Shown here in pieces: positions 1-9,175 of a stretch of DNA of 64,000 nucleotides. The stretch spans positions 1 to 64,000 of the forward strand of contig NZ_JASJEU010000015.1 in the NCBI RefSeq assembly GCF_030077735.1, written 5' to 3'. The position numbers and the translations under genes are program-made. The notes below the pieces were generated by a model that ran no database searches, was not told the origin of the DNA, and saw only the letters and a program-made list of their open reading frames with translations. The stretch comes from Gordonibacter faecis (GTDB taxonomy: Bacteria; Actinomycetota; Coriobacteriia; Coriobacteriales; Eggerthellaceae). The stretch's first letter is position 1; every line of letters starts with the position of its first letter.

Positions 1-500
1 TTCGCCGCTTGCCGTGGCGAGCAGCGCAAGGAGATACTTTACTCTCCCGTTTCCCTCTTGTCAAGAACTTTTTTCAATTTCTTTCAAAAAGTTTTTGAGG
101 TTGATGGCTTCCACCATCGTCCCTTGACCAAGTGAGTCACGGTGCTGTGTTCTCTCCTCGAAAACGCAGCCCGAATATAATACCGAGCACCCCTACGTTT
201 GACAAGAGGTAATTTTAACTTTTTTCAAAATTTGGGTGAAGAAGGGCGGCGTGGGCGGTGTTATAGTGGCGAAACCGCAGGTGGCGGGTGGTGTGCTGCG
301 TTTGCATGGGCGTGAAGAAAGGTATCTTGAGCCTTCGGATGACTGACTAGCTGATGCCAAGCGGGTCTCGACGGGCACTGAATTGTCGTTGGAGGGCAGT
401 GGGTACCTTATACTAGAGAGTGTCGGCCGCTTTCACTTCTCTTTTTGTCTTCCTTATAAGGAGTGGGTGCAGTGGGCGATTCAGGCGAGAGGAGTTGCGC
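1..500. other. Leader region without a recognisable gene
   Basis: I see no convincing gene here. Around positions 60-100 an AT-rich stretch contains a short inverted repeat (CTTTTTTCAA / TTTCAAAAAG type), and a related AT-rich stretch lies around 198-235. A TATACT hexamer at 409-414 could be the -10 box for the downstream cca gene, but no good -35 box accompanies it. Confidence 0.4.
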
Positions 501-1913
501 ATGGGTGAACAGACGATAGCTACCGCGAACGCCGAGGGCGTTGTTATTGCGCTGCCAGCACATGCGCTGCGTGCCCTTGAGTTGTTGGAGGGCGCAGGGT
601 ATGAGGCGTGGTGCGTGGGAGGGTTTGTGCGCGATGCGCTGTTGGGGCGGCCGGGCGACGATGTGGACCTTGCCACCAACGCGGCGTGGACTGACGTGCA
701 GCGCGTGTTCGAAGACGCGGGCTATCGGACCCATGAGACGGGTGTGAAACACGGCACGCTCACCGTAATAGTGGAGGGCGAGGCACTGGAAATTACCACG
801 TACCGTACCGACGGTATATATAGTGATGCGCGTCACCCCGAGGCCGTCACCTTCGTGCGCACGATAGAGGAAGATCTTGCGCGGCGCGACTTTACTATCA
901 ATGCGCTTGCGTACCACCCCACCCGCGGGCTGTTGGACCCGTATGGTGGCGTGGAGGACATGCGCGCGGGAATCATACGCGCCGTGGGTGAGCCCGCCAA
1001 GCGCTTCTCCGAGGACGCGCTGCGTATCTTGCGGGCGTGCCGGTTTTGCGCGCAGCTGGGCTTCTCGCTTGACCCGGACACCTATGCGGGCATGATGGCG
1101 AACAAATGCCAGCTTTCGCGCATTTCGGCCGAACGTATCACTCACGAGTTGGATCGCTTCCTTTTGGGGGCATTCGCGGGCGAGGCGCTGATGCGCACTG
1201 TTGATGTGATCTCTGCGGTGCTGCCGGAGCTGGTGGCCATGAAGGGGTTCAACCAACACACGCCTTACCATATATATGATGTTCTTGAACACACGGCGCA
1301 TGCGGTGCAGGCTGCAGTGCCTGAGCGGCTGGTGCGCTGGGCGGCGCTCTTCCACGACACCGGCAAGCCGGCGGCGTTTTTCCAGGATGCGGAAGGCACG
1401 GGGCACTTTTACGGTCACGCAAAGATCAGCGTAGAGTTGGCACGCTGCTCCATGAATAAGCTGCTGCTGTCCCCTGCGTTCCGCGACCGGGTGCTTGTAC
1501 TCATTGAACGCCACGACGATGTGATAGAGCCCACGCCCAAAGCGGTGAAGCGGGCACTCGCGCGACTGGGGGGCGATACGGAGTTGTTCCGTGCTCTGTG
1601 CGCGCTCAAGCGGGCGGATGCGGCAGCCCAGGCGCCGCAGTGCGCGGGGCGCGTGGCGCTGGCCGATGAGTTGGAAGTGATTCTTGATGAGTTGCTGGCG
1701 GCCGACGAGGCGTTCACGTTGAAGAAGCTTGCCCTTGATGGGCGCGCGGTGATGGCGGCCGGCGTTGCGCAGGGGCCGGATGTGGGTGCGGTGCTGGCCG
1801 CGGCGCTCGACGCGGTGATTGATGAGCGCGTGCCGAACGAAAAGGACGCGCTGCTTGGCTTCGTAAAGGAGTGGCTTGGCGCGCGTGCGGATGCTGAGGG
1901 TGAGTCTCGCTGA
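501..1913 (+). CDS. cca: CCA-adding tRNA nucleotidyltransferase
   Basis: The 470-residue product belongs to the class II nucleotidyltransferase family that adds or repairs the 3' CCA end of tRNAs in the cytoplasm. The N-terminal catalytic part shows the GG motif and the metal-binding DxD inside VGGFVRDALLGRPGDDVDL, followed by RRDFTINALAY. An HD domain follows (LFHDTGKP, around residue 283), as in many bacterial CCA enzymes. I chose the ATG at 501 because an AGAGGAG ribosome site lies just before it; an in-frame start at 420 would add an unlikely 27 residues. It stands alone upstream of the CDGSH gene. The family also contains poly(A) polymerases, but the HD domain and single-copy context favour Cca. 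Confidence 0.9.
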   Translation: MGEQTIATANAEGVVIALPAHALRALELLEGAGYEAWCVGGFVRDALLGRPGDDVDLATNAAWTDVQRVFEDAGYRTHETGVKHGTLTVIVEGEALEITTYRTDGIYSDARHPEAVTFVRTIEEDLARRDFTINALAYHPTRGLLDPYGGVEDMRAGIIRAVGEPAKRFSEDALRILRACRFCAQLGFSLDPDTYAGMMANKCQLSRISAERITHELDRFLLGAFAGEALMRTVDVISAVLPELVAMKGFNQHTPYHIYDVLEHTAHAVQAAVPERLVRWAALFHDTGKPAAFFQDAEGTGHFYGHAKISVELARCSMNKLLLSPAFRDRVLVLIERHDDVIEPTPKAVKRALARLGGDTELFRALCALKRADAAAQAPQCAGRVALADELEVILDELLAADEAFTLKKLALDGRAVMAAGVAQGPDVGAVLAAALDAVIDERVPNEKDALLGFVKEWLGARADAEGESR

Positions 1914-2126
1914 CGCTATGCCTCTTCGATTTCGCTTCCCCCTTCGCCTTCTTCTTCGCCTTCCTTATAGTGGTGGCTTCTCGCGGCCACTGGACGTGGC
2001 GAACCTTTTACGGGTGGCCCACCTGCGCGCAACGATAGCGTGCGGCGGTGCGGTGCGGTGCTTCCCTGCTTCTATACTGGGCCGACTAGTGCGCAGACGT
2101 GCAGGTACGCGAGGAAGCGAGGCGCC

Positions 2127-2891
2127 ATGGCAACCATGATGGCAGAACGGCAAAGCGAACAAACTCCCGACACTCAGACAGACACCCGCGCCGAGGCCCT
2201 TGAGGGGGCGGCGCGATCCATGAGCATTACTATCACGAAAAACGGCCCCTACGTGGTCTCCGGTGGCGTTCCCCTGCTGCAGGAAATTATCACGCCGGTG
2301 GACGGCCATCGCGAGTACCGTCTGCGGCGCTCCTTTCCGCCGGCTCAAACCTATGCGCTCTGTCGCTGCGGGCGCACGAAAACGCCGCCGTTTTGCGACG
2401 GCTCGCATATGACGGTGGGGTTTGAGGGTGCCGAAACGGCGAGCAAAGCCCCTTATGAGGAACGTGCCGATATTTATCCGGGGGCAGGCGTATTCCTGAT
2501 GGACGACAACCGCTGCGCGTATGCACGCTTCTGCCACCGCGAAGACGGCGACGTATGGACGCTCACCGAGCGCTCGGGTGATGCGCGGTTGAAGGACGAA
2601 GCGATCAAGGCGTCGTCGGACTGCCCCGCCGGGCGGCTCGTTCACTTTGATGCGGCTGAAGGGGGTTCCTATGAACCGCAACTGGAGCCGTCGATCTCGC
2701 TGTTGGAAGACCCTGAGGTGGGTGCCAGCGGGCCGTTGTTCGTGCGCGGCGGCATTCCGCTGATTGGCGCGGATGGCAGCGTGTATGAACTGCGCAACCG
2801 CTATGCGCTCTGCCGGTGCGGTTCGTCGCGCAACAAACCGTTTTGCGATGCCATGCATGTGACTGTGTCGTTTTCTGATGGGCTGTTCTAG
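2127..2891 (+). CDS. Double CDGSH iron-sulfur protein with divergent 4Fe-4S domain
   Basis: The product has 254 residues and two CDGSH-type [2Fe-2S] motifs: CRCGRTKTPPFCDGSH near residue 80, and a degenerate copy, CRCGSSRNKPFCDAMH, near residue 232. Between them a Cys-containing stretch (NRCAYARFCHRE ... SSDCPAGRLVHF, residues about 128-173) resembles the divergent Fer4_19 domain often fused to bacterial CDGSH proteins. CDGSH clusters are bound by three Cys and one His, all present in both motifs. The role is probably electron transfer or redox sensing, but the exact partner is unknown. The start at 2127 has GAGGAAGCGAGG just upstream; upstream in-frame codons lack a ribosome site. Confidence 0.8.
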   Translation: MATMMAERQSEQTPDTQTDTRAEALEGAARSMSITITKNGPYVVSGGVPLLQEIITPVDGHREYRLRRSFPPAQTYALCRCGRTKTPPFCDGSHMTVGFEGAETASKAPYEERADIYPGAGVFLMDDNRCAYARFCHREDGDVWTLTERSGDARLKDEAIKASSDCPAGRLVHFDAAEGGSYEPQLEPSISLLEDPEVGASGPLFVRGGIPLIGADGSVYELRNRYALCRCGSSRNKPFCDAMHVTVSFSDGLF

Positions 2892-2990
2892 AGCGCAGGC
2901 CGCGGCGGCGAGGCGACGCAACCGGGGACGCCGAGCACCCGGTCGGTGACCCCACAGGCCAAAGTTTCCGAAAAAAGTTGCCAAGAAGGC

Positions 2991-3019
2991 TTGACGAAGG
3001 AAGCGTCACCCCGTAATAT
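2991..3019 (+). promoter_or_regulatory. Promoter of the tRNA-Gln/tRNA-Glu pair
   Basis: TTGACG at 2991-2996 and TAATAT at 3014-3019 are separated by exactly 17 bp, a near-consensus housekeeping promoter. The first tRNA starts about 58 bp after the -10 box. A TATACT at 3160-3165 could give a second, weaker start for tRNA-Glu. Confidence 0.65.
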
Positions 3020-3076
3020 ATCCACTCGCGCTCGCGTCTTACGACAAACATCGCAGGACGCGCATCGGTAAGCCGA

Positions 3077-3150
3077 TGGGGTGTCGTCTAATGGCAGGAC
3101 AGCGGTTTCTGGTGCCGTATGTGAGGGTTCGACTCCTTCCACCCCAGCCA
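3077..3150 (+). tRNA. tRNA-Gln (anticodon CUG)
   Basis: The acceptor arms TGGGGTG and CACCCCA pair, and the discriminator base is G followed by an encoded CCA (3148-3150). The anticodon loop TTCTGGT places CTG at positions 34-36, which reads CAG (Gln). The T-arm contains GGTTCGACTCC. The anticodon stem includes two G-U type pairs. Confidence 0.9.
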
Positions 3151-3183
3151 TTTTTAAGGTATACTGGCACAGCGCAACAACGT

Positions 3184-3260
3184 GGCTCCGTCGTCTAGCG
3201 GTTTAGGACGCCGCCCTCTCAAGGCGGAGGTCGCCGGTTCGAATCCGGTCGGAGCTACCA
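3184..3260 (+). tRNA. tRNA-Glu (anticodon CUC)
   Basis: The acceptor GGCTCCG pairs with CGGAGCT (first pair G-U), followed by A and an encoded CCA. The anticodon stem CCGCC/GGCGG closes the loop CTCTCAA, giving anticodon CTC, which reads GAG (Glu). The T-loop GGTTCGAATCC is canonical. Confidence 0.9.
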
Positions 3261-3270
3261 CGAAACTTGC

Positions 3271-3300
3271 AGGCCGGGGCTTATGCCCCGGCCTTTTGTT
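3271..3300 (+). terminator. Rho-independent terminator after the tRNAs
   Basis: AGGCCGGGGC, a TTAT loop and GCCCCGGCCT form a perfect 10-bp stem directly followed by TTTTGTT, 10 bases after the tRNA-Glu CCA end. Confidence 0.85.
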
Positions 3301-3375
3301 TATTCTGCACCAACGGGCACGACGAATGCGTGCGTGTGGCGTCGGGCTGCGGCCGGCGCGGGAAAGGAGCTTCCC

Positions 3376-5025
3376 ATGCAGGTTGATCTCATCATCGAAA
3401 GCGAACACGTGTTCACGGGGTGCGAGCCCACCACGCGGTCGGGTGCCGTTGCCTGCGCGGATGGGCACCTTGTGGCCGTGGGGCCGCGCGAGGATGTGCG
3501 GACGTTCGCGCGGCAGATGAACGCGGCGAGCGGCGCGGCGGCACCGGAAGTGCGCGACTTCGGCGATGCACTCGTGATGCCGGGGCTTCACGATTCGCAC
3601 CTGCACTTCTTTCATTCGGCCGTGTACTCGTCACCCCTTGCGACCACCTTTATGGGTACGAGCGAGGCCGACTGCGTGACGCGCATGAAGGCGTTCGCTG
3701 CTACGCGCCCGGAAGGTTGGCTGCTCGCCCAGGGATGGCGCGAGTATCGGTGGGAGCCGCCGACCATGCCAACGAAGCGCTCACTTGACGAGGCCTTCCC
3801 CACGCGCCCAGTGGCGCTGTATTCAGGTGACGCACACACGCTGTGGCTGAACTCGGTGGCGCTGCACGAGCTGGGGCTTTCGCTTGAAAGCGTGCCGCCG
3901 ACCGGCGGGTCGTACGACCGTTTCGAAGATGGCGAGTTGACCGGCATTGTGCGCGAGGCGGCGGCCATGGAGCTGATGCCGAAGATCATGGGAGCGTTCA
4001 GCAACGCGGAGATCATGGACGCGTACCGCGGGTTCTTCGCCACGTTAGCGCGCAACGGCGTGACGAGCGTATGTGACCTGTCGCTTATGGCACACCCCGG
4101 GCTCGACTTCATCCGCGACGATGTGCATGCGGCGCTGCTTGCGCGTGGTGAATTGACGGCGCGCGTGCACGTCTTCCCCACCCTGTTGGCTGACATGAGT
4201 CGCTTCGAAGCCATGCGGCAGACGTACACGGGGCCGTATTTGCAAGCGCCGGGGTTCAAGCAATTCTTCGACGGCGTGTCGAGTCAGCATACAGCCTGGG
4301 TGAGCGAGCCGTACGCGAACGCGCGCTCGGCGGGAGACTGCGGACGGCCCACGGTGGATGTCGACACCATGCGGACGTTGGTGCTGGCTGCAGCCGCGAA
4401 GGGGTATCCCGTGCGCATTCACACGATTGGGGATGCGGCCATTCATGCGGCGCTTGATATCTTTGAGGAAGCGCGCGCAACCTATGGGCCGCTGCCCGAG
4501 GGGCGGCGCAACTGCTTGGAACATCTGGAGAACTTCCTGCCTGGCGATGTGGAGCGGCTTGCGAAGTTGCAGGTGGTGGCAGCGGTGCAGCCGCCTCATA
4601 TGACGCTTGACCCCGGCGGCCCCGAGCGCGACTTGGGACCTGAGCGCGTGCCATACATGTGGCCCTTCCGCACGCTGCTTGACCGGCAAACCGTGTTGGC
4701 CTTTGGCACGGACTCGCCCGTGGTGGACGTGAACTCTATGGATGTGCTATACGCAGCCGTGACCAGGCAGGACCCGAAGTCGCACGAGCCGGCGGGCGGC
4801 TGGCTTCCCGCCGAGCGTACGGGCATGGCCGAGGCGTTGCGCGCCTACACACAGGGCAGTGCCGCAGCGGCAGGACGGCGCCGCGAGTTGGGTACGCTGG
4901 AGGTGGGGATGCTCGCCGACGTGTGCGTACTTGACCGCAACGTGCTTACCTGCGATGTTGCGGACATCCAAAAGACGCAGGTGCTCGCCACATTCATGGG
5001 CGGCCGCTGCGTATTCGAACGCTAG
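3376..5025 (+). CDS. YtcJ-like metal-dependent amidohydrolase
   Basis: The 549-residue product matches amidohydrolase family 3 in length and motifs. The HxH metal motif appears as HDSHLHFFH around residue 73, later metal/substrate residues appear in RIHTIGDAAIH and CLEHLENF, and the C-terminal part has FGTDSPVVDVNSMDVLYAAVTR. The family hydrolyses C-N bonds of exocyclic amides or cyclic amides in the cytoplasm; the substrate cannot be told from the sequence. The ATG at 3376 is preceded by AAAGGAGC at good spacing. The gene stands alone after the tRNA terminator and converges on the GGDEF gene. Confidence 0.85.
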   Translation: MQVDLIIESEHVFTGCEPTTRSGAVACADGHLVAVGPREDVRTFARQMNAASGAAAPEVRDFGDALVMPGLHDSHLHFFHSAVYSSPLATTFMGTSEADCVTRMKAFAATRPEGWLLAQGWREYRWEPPTMPTKRSLDEAFPTRPVALYSGDAHTLWLNSVALHELGLSLESVPPTGGSYDRFEDGELTGIVREAAAMELMPKIMGAFSNAEIMDAYRGFFATLARNGVTSVCDLSLMAHPGLDFIRDDVHAALLARGELTARVHVFPTLLADMSRFEAMRQTYTGPYLQAPGFKQFFDGVSSQHTAWVSEPYANARSAGDCGRPTVDVDTMRTLVLAAAAKGYPVRIHTIGDAAIHAALDIFEEARATYGPLPEGRRNCLEHLENFLPGDVERLAKLQVVAAVQPPHMTLDPGGPERDLGPERVPYMWPFRTLLDRQTVLAFGTDSPVVDVNSMDVLYAAVTRQDPKSHEPAGGWLPAERTGMAEALRAYTQGSAAAAGRRRELGTLEVGMLADVCVLDRNVLTCDVADIQKTQVLATFMGGRCVFER

Positions 5026-5066
5026 GACGACACCGGGCGGCCAGACGAGCAGCGGCGCGCCCGGCG

Positions 5067-6725
5067 CTATTCCTCGCTGGCCGAGAAGGCCTTGATGGCG
5101 GCCTTGTTGCGATACATCGCCTCGTCGGCGCGCTTGAACACCGCATTGAAATCGCAGTCGATAGTTTCGTCGTACACGGCAAGACCACGGGCGAGCGACA
5201 CGGGGCTCGCCAGCTGCGCGTCGGCATTGACCTGCTCGATCTTTCGTTCTAGATCGTTCAGCAGTTCGCAGCGGCTTGTGAGATCGCGCTGTTCGAGAAT
5301 GACCACGAATTCGTCTCCCCCGACCCGATAGACTGGGCTGTGCTTAAACACGTCACAGATAATCTTTCCCGAATCAATGATGAGCATATCGCCGAAATCG
5401 TGGCCGTGGGTGTCGTTGACATCCTTGAGGTCGTTGATATCAAGTACCACCACACCGAACGCGGGTTTCCCCGATCGTATCTCTTCGTTAAGCCGCTCAA
5501 CTGCGTCGTTGTAGGCCATCTTGTTCTTCAAGCCGGTGAGTCCGTCGCGATAGGCTAGCCCGTTGATGTATTCCAGATAGCGCCGCAGATGTTCCACCGT
5601 TTGCCGGAAGCTTTCCGTGAGGGTGCCCACCTCGTCTTTCGTCCGGCTTTCAAGCTTGATGGACAGGTCGCCGTCGGCGATGCGTTTTGCCGCCCGATCG
5701 AGGTCCTTCAGCGGCTGGATAATCCGGCGTGTGACCAGCACCGTAAGCACAATTGAGAGAAGGGCGATGAGCGCAAACGAAATCACATTCTGGAAGATGA
5801 GCGCATTCATGGCTGCGTCAATTTCGGACACGGGAGCCGTAATGCCCAGCCGCATTCCGTTATGCAGCGTCGAGAGCGCCATGCGTTTGTCATTGCCGCG
5901 CCAGGTGTACGAAAGCAGCCCATTATCTGAAGCCGAAGCAACCATCTGGTCAGCCGTTGGCTGTAAGCCCTGTTCCAGGTCGGCCATGAGGGATCCGTGC
6001 GGTGCCGATTTGTGGCTGAGGATGCGTGCGTCGTCGTCTACAAGGAACGCGTACCCCGTGTCGTAAATGCGAATGTCCTTCACGATGTGCTCGATGACTT
6101 CGAAATCGATGTCCATGCCCACCACGCCGATGGCCACGCCGTCGCGATAGAGCGGGATGACGTAGGAGATCATCTGCACGCCGATGTTTTTGTTCTGGTA
6201 GGGCATCATCCAGAGCGGTTTGCCGTTTTCGATGGGCTGGTAGTACCACCCCACGTGCTCCACATCCTCCGCGCTGTAGCGTGAGATGTCGGTGGGTTTG
6301 AGTTCGGTGAAAGAGCCGCTGCGATCGGTGCGGCTCCAGAAGAGGCCTGCCGTGGAAGGGGCCAGGTCAGGACTGAAACGCACGTACACCGCGAGCGCGC
6401 CTTCGGTGTTGTTGGCGGCGTTGAGCGCGACGGCGCGAATCTGGTCGGTGACGGTGTCGACGTAGCTCGCATCGTCGTGGAAGCGCGTGAGGTCGGTAAT
6501 TTGTCCGGCGGAGTATTCGGCAAGCGTATTGACCGATTGCTCGATGCGCAGCAAAAGCGCATCAATTTCTTGCGCGCGATCGTCGCAGGTGAGGTTCATG
6601 ATGCGGCCGGAGTCCTCGTCGATCACGCGCCCTGCACTCAGGATGCCCGCGCCGCCGATTACGGCCGCCGAAAGCAACACGCATCCGAAGATGAGCAGTA
6701 TGAACTTGGTTTGGATCGATTTCAC
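5067..6725 (-). CDS. Membrane diguanylate cyclase (dCache-HAMP-GGDEF)
   Basis: The 552-residue protein has a membrane segment at about residues 7-29, a large extracellular region to about 300 that looks like a double Cache sensor, a second membrane segment, a HAMP linker (RRIIQPLKDLDRAAKRIADGD) and a GGDEF domain with an intact RVGGDEFVVIL motif around residue 467. It should make cyclic-di-GMP from two GTP in response to an extracellular ligand. The inhibitory I-site (RxxD, normally before GGDEF) is not conserved: the corresponding residues read FKHS. No EAL domain is present. The start is a GTG preceded by GGAAAGG. Confidence 0.87.
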   Translation of the reverse strand: MKSIQTKFILLIFGCVLLSAAVIGGAGILSAGRVIDEDSGRIMNLTCDDRAQEIDALLLRIEQSVNTLAEYSAGQITDLTRFHDDASYVDTVTDQIRAVALNAANNTEGALAVYVRFSPDLAPSTAGLFWSRTDRSGSFTELKPTDISRYSAEDVEHVGWYYQPIENGKPLWMMPYQNKNIGVQMISYVIPLYRDGVAIGVVGMDIDFEVIEHIVKDIRIYDTGYAFLVDDDARILSHKSAPHGSLMADLEQGLQPTADQMVASASDNGLLSYTWRGNDKRMALSTLHNGMRLGITAPVSEIDAAMNALIFQNVISFALIALLSIVLTVLVTRRIIQPLKDLDRAAKRIADGDLSIKLESRTKDEVGTLTESFRQTVEHLRRYLEYINGLAYRDGLTGLKNKMAYNDAVERLNEEIRSGKPAFGVVVLDINDLKDVNDTHGHDFGDMLIIDSGKIICDVFKHSPVYRVGGDEFVVILEQRDLTSRCELLNDLERKIEQVNADAQLASPVSLARGLAVYDETIDCDFNAVFKRADEAMYRNKAAIKAFSASEE

Positions 6726-6854
6726 GAAAGGCCTTTCCAGCCACCGACGCTTTGCTACCGTTCAGAGAGCAGACGAACTTTAGCATGGGCGTTCAGGGCC
6801 GTAAAGGCATTGAACTTATAAGTGAGGATAGCGAAAGGCGCTCTGGGGCGAAGC

Positions 6855-7643
6855 CTACTCGTACTCCCACATATGGTTAAGCGGGCCGCTTCCGTGGCCA
6901 AGGTTGAGACCAGCGGCCAGGGCACCGTAGACGTAGTCCTTGGCGGCACGCACGGCCTGCTCGGTGGTGAAGCCCTGGGCGAGGCCGCAGGCGATGGCGG
7001 ACGAAAGCGTGCAGCCGGTGCCGTGCGTGTTCGGCGTGTCGATGCGCGGGGCGCGCAGCCAGAGTGCAGGGGCGTCTGCGCTGGTGACGAGCACGTCATC
7101 GGCGCTTTCGGCAGCGTGGCCACCTTTTACGAGCACCGCACCCTTCCCTACCGCGGTCAGCTGGCGGGCGGCGCGTTCGAGGGATGCCTCGTCATTGGCC
7201 GGGAAGCCGCAAAGAACCGCCGCTTCGGGCATGTTCGGCGTGAGGACATCCGCAAGGGGAAGCAGGTGCTGAGTGAGGGCGCGCACGGCGTCTTCGTCGA
7301 TGAGGCGCGCGCCGCTTGTGGCCACCATGACGGGGTCGACCACGATGTTGGCTGCTTTGTGCGCTTGCAGGCGCTCGGCTATCGCTTCGATGATGGCGGC
7401 CGAGGACACCATGCCAATTTTGACCGCAGCGGGGCGAATGTCTTCGAAGACGGCGTCGATCTGCGCGGCGACAAACGCAGGGTCTATGGCAACCACGCCG
7501 GTCACGCCGAGCGTGTTTTGCGCCGTGAGCGCCGTGAGCGCGGTTTCGGCGAACAGGCGGTGCGCCGCGATGGTTTTGATGTCGGCCTGAATGCCGGCAC
7601 CGCCGCTTGAGTCCGATCCGGCAATACTGAGCACTGCTTCCAT
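6855..7643 (-). CDS. thiD: Hydroxymethylpyrimidine (phosphate) kinase
   Basis: This 262-residue protein phosphorylates HMP and HMP-P to HMP-PP for thiamine synthesis in the cytoplasm. It begins with SIAGSDSSGGAGIQADIKT and ends with the PfkB-type anion-hole motif GTGCTLSSAIACGL, both typical of ThiD. The length is that of a stand-alone ThiD with no ThiE fusion. It is the last gene of the thiC-thiM-thiE-thiD operon, starting 18 bp after thiE with the strong ribosome site AAAGGAGG before the ATG. Confidence 0.92.
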   Translation of the reverse strand: MEAVLSIAGSDSSGGAGIQADIKTIAAHRLFAETALTALTAQNTLGVTGVVAIDPAFVAAQIDAVFEDIRPAAVKIGMVSSAAIIEAIAERLQAHKAANIVVDPVMVATSGARLIDEDAVRALTQHLLPLADVLTPNMPEAAVLCGFPANDEASLERAARQLTAVGKGAVLVKGGHAAESADDVLVTSADAPALWLRAPRIDTPNTHGTGCTLSSAIACGLAQGFTTEQAVRAAKDYVYGALAAGLNLGHGSGPLNHMWEYE

Positions 7644-7661
7644 GGTGGCCTCCTTTGGTGG

Positions 7662-8312
7662 CTAGACGCTGAGGGTGTCGCGCACGAGGGTGCGCAGCGT
7701 ATGGGCGCTTGCACGGATGTCGTCGGCGGCGAAGAGGGCCGATACGACGGCCACGCCATCGGTGCCGGTGCCCGCAAGCGCAGGCACCGTTTCGGCATTG
7801 AGCCCGCCGATGGCAACAACCGGAATGTCAACCGCGGCGCGGATAGCGGCAAGACCTTCGACGCCGACGTCGGCGGCATCGGGTTTCGTGGCCGTACCGA
7901 ATATGGCACCGACGCCCAGGTAGTTAGCGCCGTCGGCCTGGGCGGCGAGCGCCTGGTCGACGGTTTGCACCGACACGCCCACGATGGCTTCGGGGCCGAG
8001 CTTGGCGCGCGCGGCGGTGCAGGCGGCGTCGCTTTGACCCACATGTACGCCATCGGCGCCGGCCGCGAGCGCGGCTTCCACGTCGTCGTTAACGATGAGC
8101 GGCACGTCTGCTGCCTGGCAAAGGGGCAGGAGTGCTTGTGCCTGGCGTACCACTTCCGCCGACGGCGCGCCTTTTTCGCGCAGCTGCACACAGGTGACGC
8201 CACCCGCAAGCGCCTCGGCCACGCACTCCGCGAGCGTGCGGCTGTCGAGCCACGCACGGTCGGTCACCGCATAGAGCGCCATCGCGCGCCGAAGGGATTC
8301 TCGTGGGTACAT
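7662..8312 (-). CDS. thiE: Thiamine-phosphate synthase
   Basis: The 216-residue product has the ThiE TIM-barrel signatures ALYAVTDR, CVQLREKGA, VHVGQSDAACTAARAKLG and YLGVGAIFGTATKPDA. It joins HMP-PP and thiazole phosphate to make thiamine phosphate. It lies third in the TPP-riboswitch-controlled operon, 20 bp after thiM. Confidence 0.92.
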   Translation of the reverse strand: MYPRESLRRAMALYAVTDRAWLDSRTLAECVAEALAGGVTCVQLREKGAPSAEVVRQAQALLPLCQAADVPLIVNDDVEAALAAGADGVHVGQSDAACTAARAKLGPEAIVGVSVQTVDQALAAQADGANYLGVGAIFGTATKPDAADVGVEGLAAIRAAVDIPVVAIGGLNAETVPALAGTGTDGVAVVSALFAADDIRASAHTLRTLVRDTLSV

Positions 8313-8332
8313 GAGGGTCTTCTTTCTGCTTG

Positions 8333-9172
8333 TTAGTGTGCCAGTTCTTCTACCTTGGCACCTTGTTCCAGGGCATCACCGGTGAGGTTGAAGAGGATGT
8401 CGAGAAGATAGGTGCGGAAGGAGCCGTTGCCGTCGAAGCCACCCATGCGCCCCTGGGCCGTCTGGCCGGCGAGACCCATGGCCGCCACGGCTGCCACCTG
8501 GGATTCCAACAGCGCGTCGGGGTTCGCCACAGCGAAGGCAGCGCAGATGCACGTGAGCATGCAGCCCGCACCCGTGATGCGGCCCATGAGCGCACTGCCG
8601 TTGCGGATGGCGAACGCGCGGTTCGCATCAGCCACAATGTCGATGGCACCCGTGATGGCAACCACGGCACCCGTCTGTGCCGCGAAGTCGCGGGCGAACG
8701 CCGCGCTGGCTGCCAGGTTGTCCTCGGTGACCGCGTCGTCCGGGCATACATCGACGCCGCGCGTGGACGCCGCGCCGCCGGCAAGCGCCTTCACTTCGGA
8801 CATATTGCCGCGAATGACGGCGATGGGGAACTTGTCAAGTAAGTCACCCGCCGTGGTGGTGCGCAGGGTAGAAGCCCCCGCCCCCACCGGATCGAGCACA
8901 ATGGGATGGCCCAGTTCAGCCGCACGTTCGCCCGCTGCGAACATGCCTTCAATGGTGTGCTGGTTGAGCGTACCGATGTTGAGCACGAGGCCACCGCAGA
9001 TGGTTTGGATGTCGCGCACGTCGTTCGGCTCGTCGCTCATGATGGGACTTGCGCCAATGGCCAAGAGCGCGTTCGCGCAGTCGTTCACCGTCACGTAGTT
9101 GGTAATGTTGTGCACCAGCGGCGTCGTAGCACGGACAGTATCAAGAGCAGCTTTCAAAGCGAAGGGTTGCAT
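8333..9172 (-). CDS. thiM: Hydroxyethylthiazole kinase
   Basis: The 279-residue protein matches ThiM, which phosphorylates salvaged hydroxyethylthiazole. Typical motifs are VHNITNYVTVNDCANALLA near the N-terminus, LDPVGAGASTLRT in the middle, and ITGAGCMLTCICAAF around the active-site Cys. The ATG follows the thiC stop codon by only 3 bases, with the ribosome site AAAGGA inside the end of thiC, so translation is probably coupled. Its presence without thiG, thiS or thiH in the window suggests thiazole salvage rather than synthesis, although those genes may lie elsewhere. Confidence 0.92.
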   Translation of the reverse strand: MQPFALKAALDTVRATTPLVHNITNYVTVNDCANALLAIGASPIMSDEPNDVRDIQTICGGLVLNIGTLNQHTIEGMFAAGERAAELGHPIVLDPVGAGASTLRTTTAGDLLDKFPIAVIRGNMSEVKALAGGAASTRGVDVCPDDAVTEDNLAASAAFARDFAAQTGAVVAITGAIDIVADANRAFAIRNGSALMGRITGAGCMLTCICAAFAVANPDALLESQVAAVAAMGLAGQTAQGRMGGFDGNGSFRTYLLDILFNLTGDALEQGAKVEELAH

Positions 9173-9175
9173 GGG

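Noticed and set aside
1..120. Possible rRNA leader or mobile-element end in the AT-rich start of the window
   Set aside because: Only short AT-rich inverted repeats are visible; no conserved rRNA or transposase sequence supports either idea.
408..1514. 368-codon minus-strand frame opposite cca
   Set aside because: Antisense to an unmistakable CCA-adding enzyme and without motifs.
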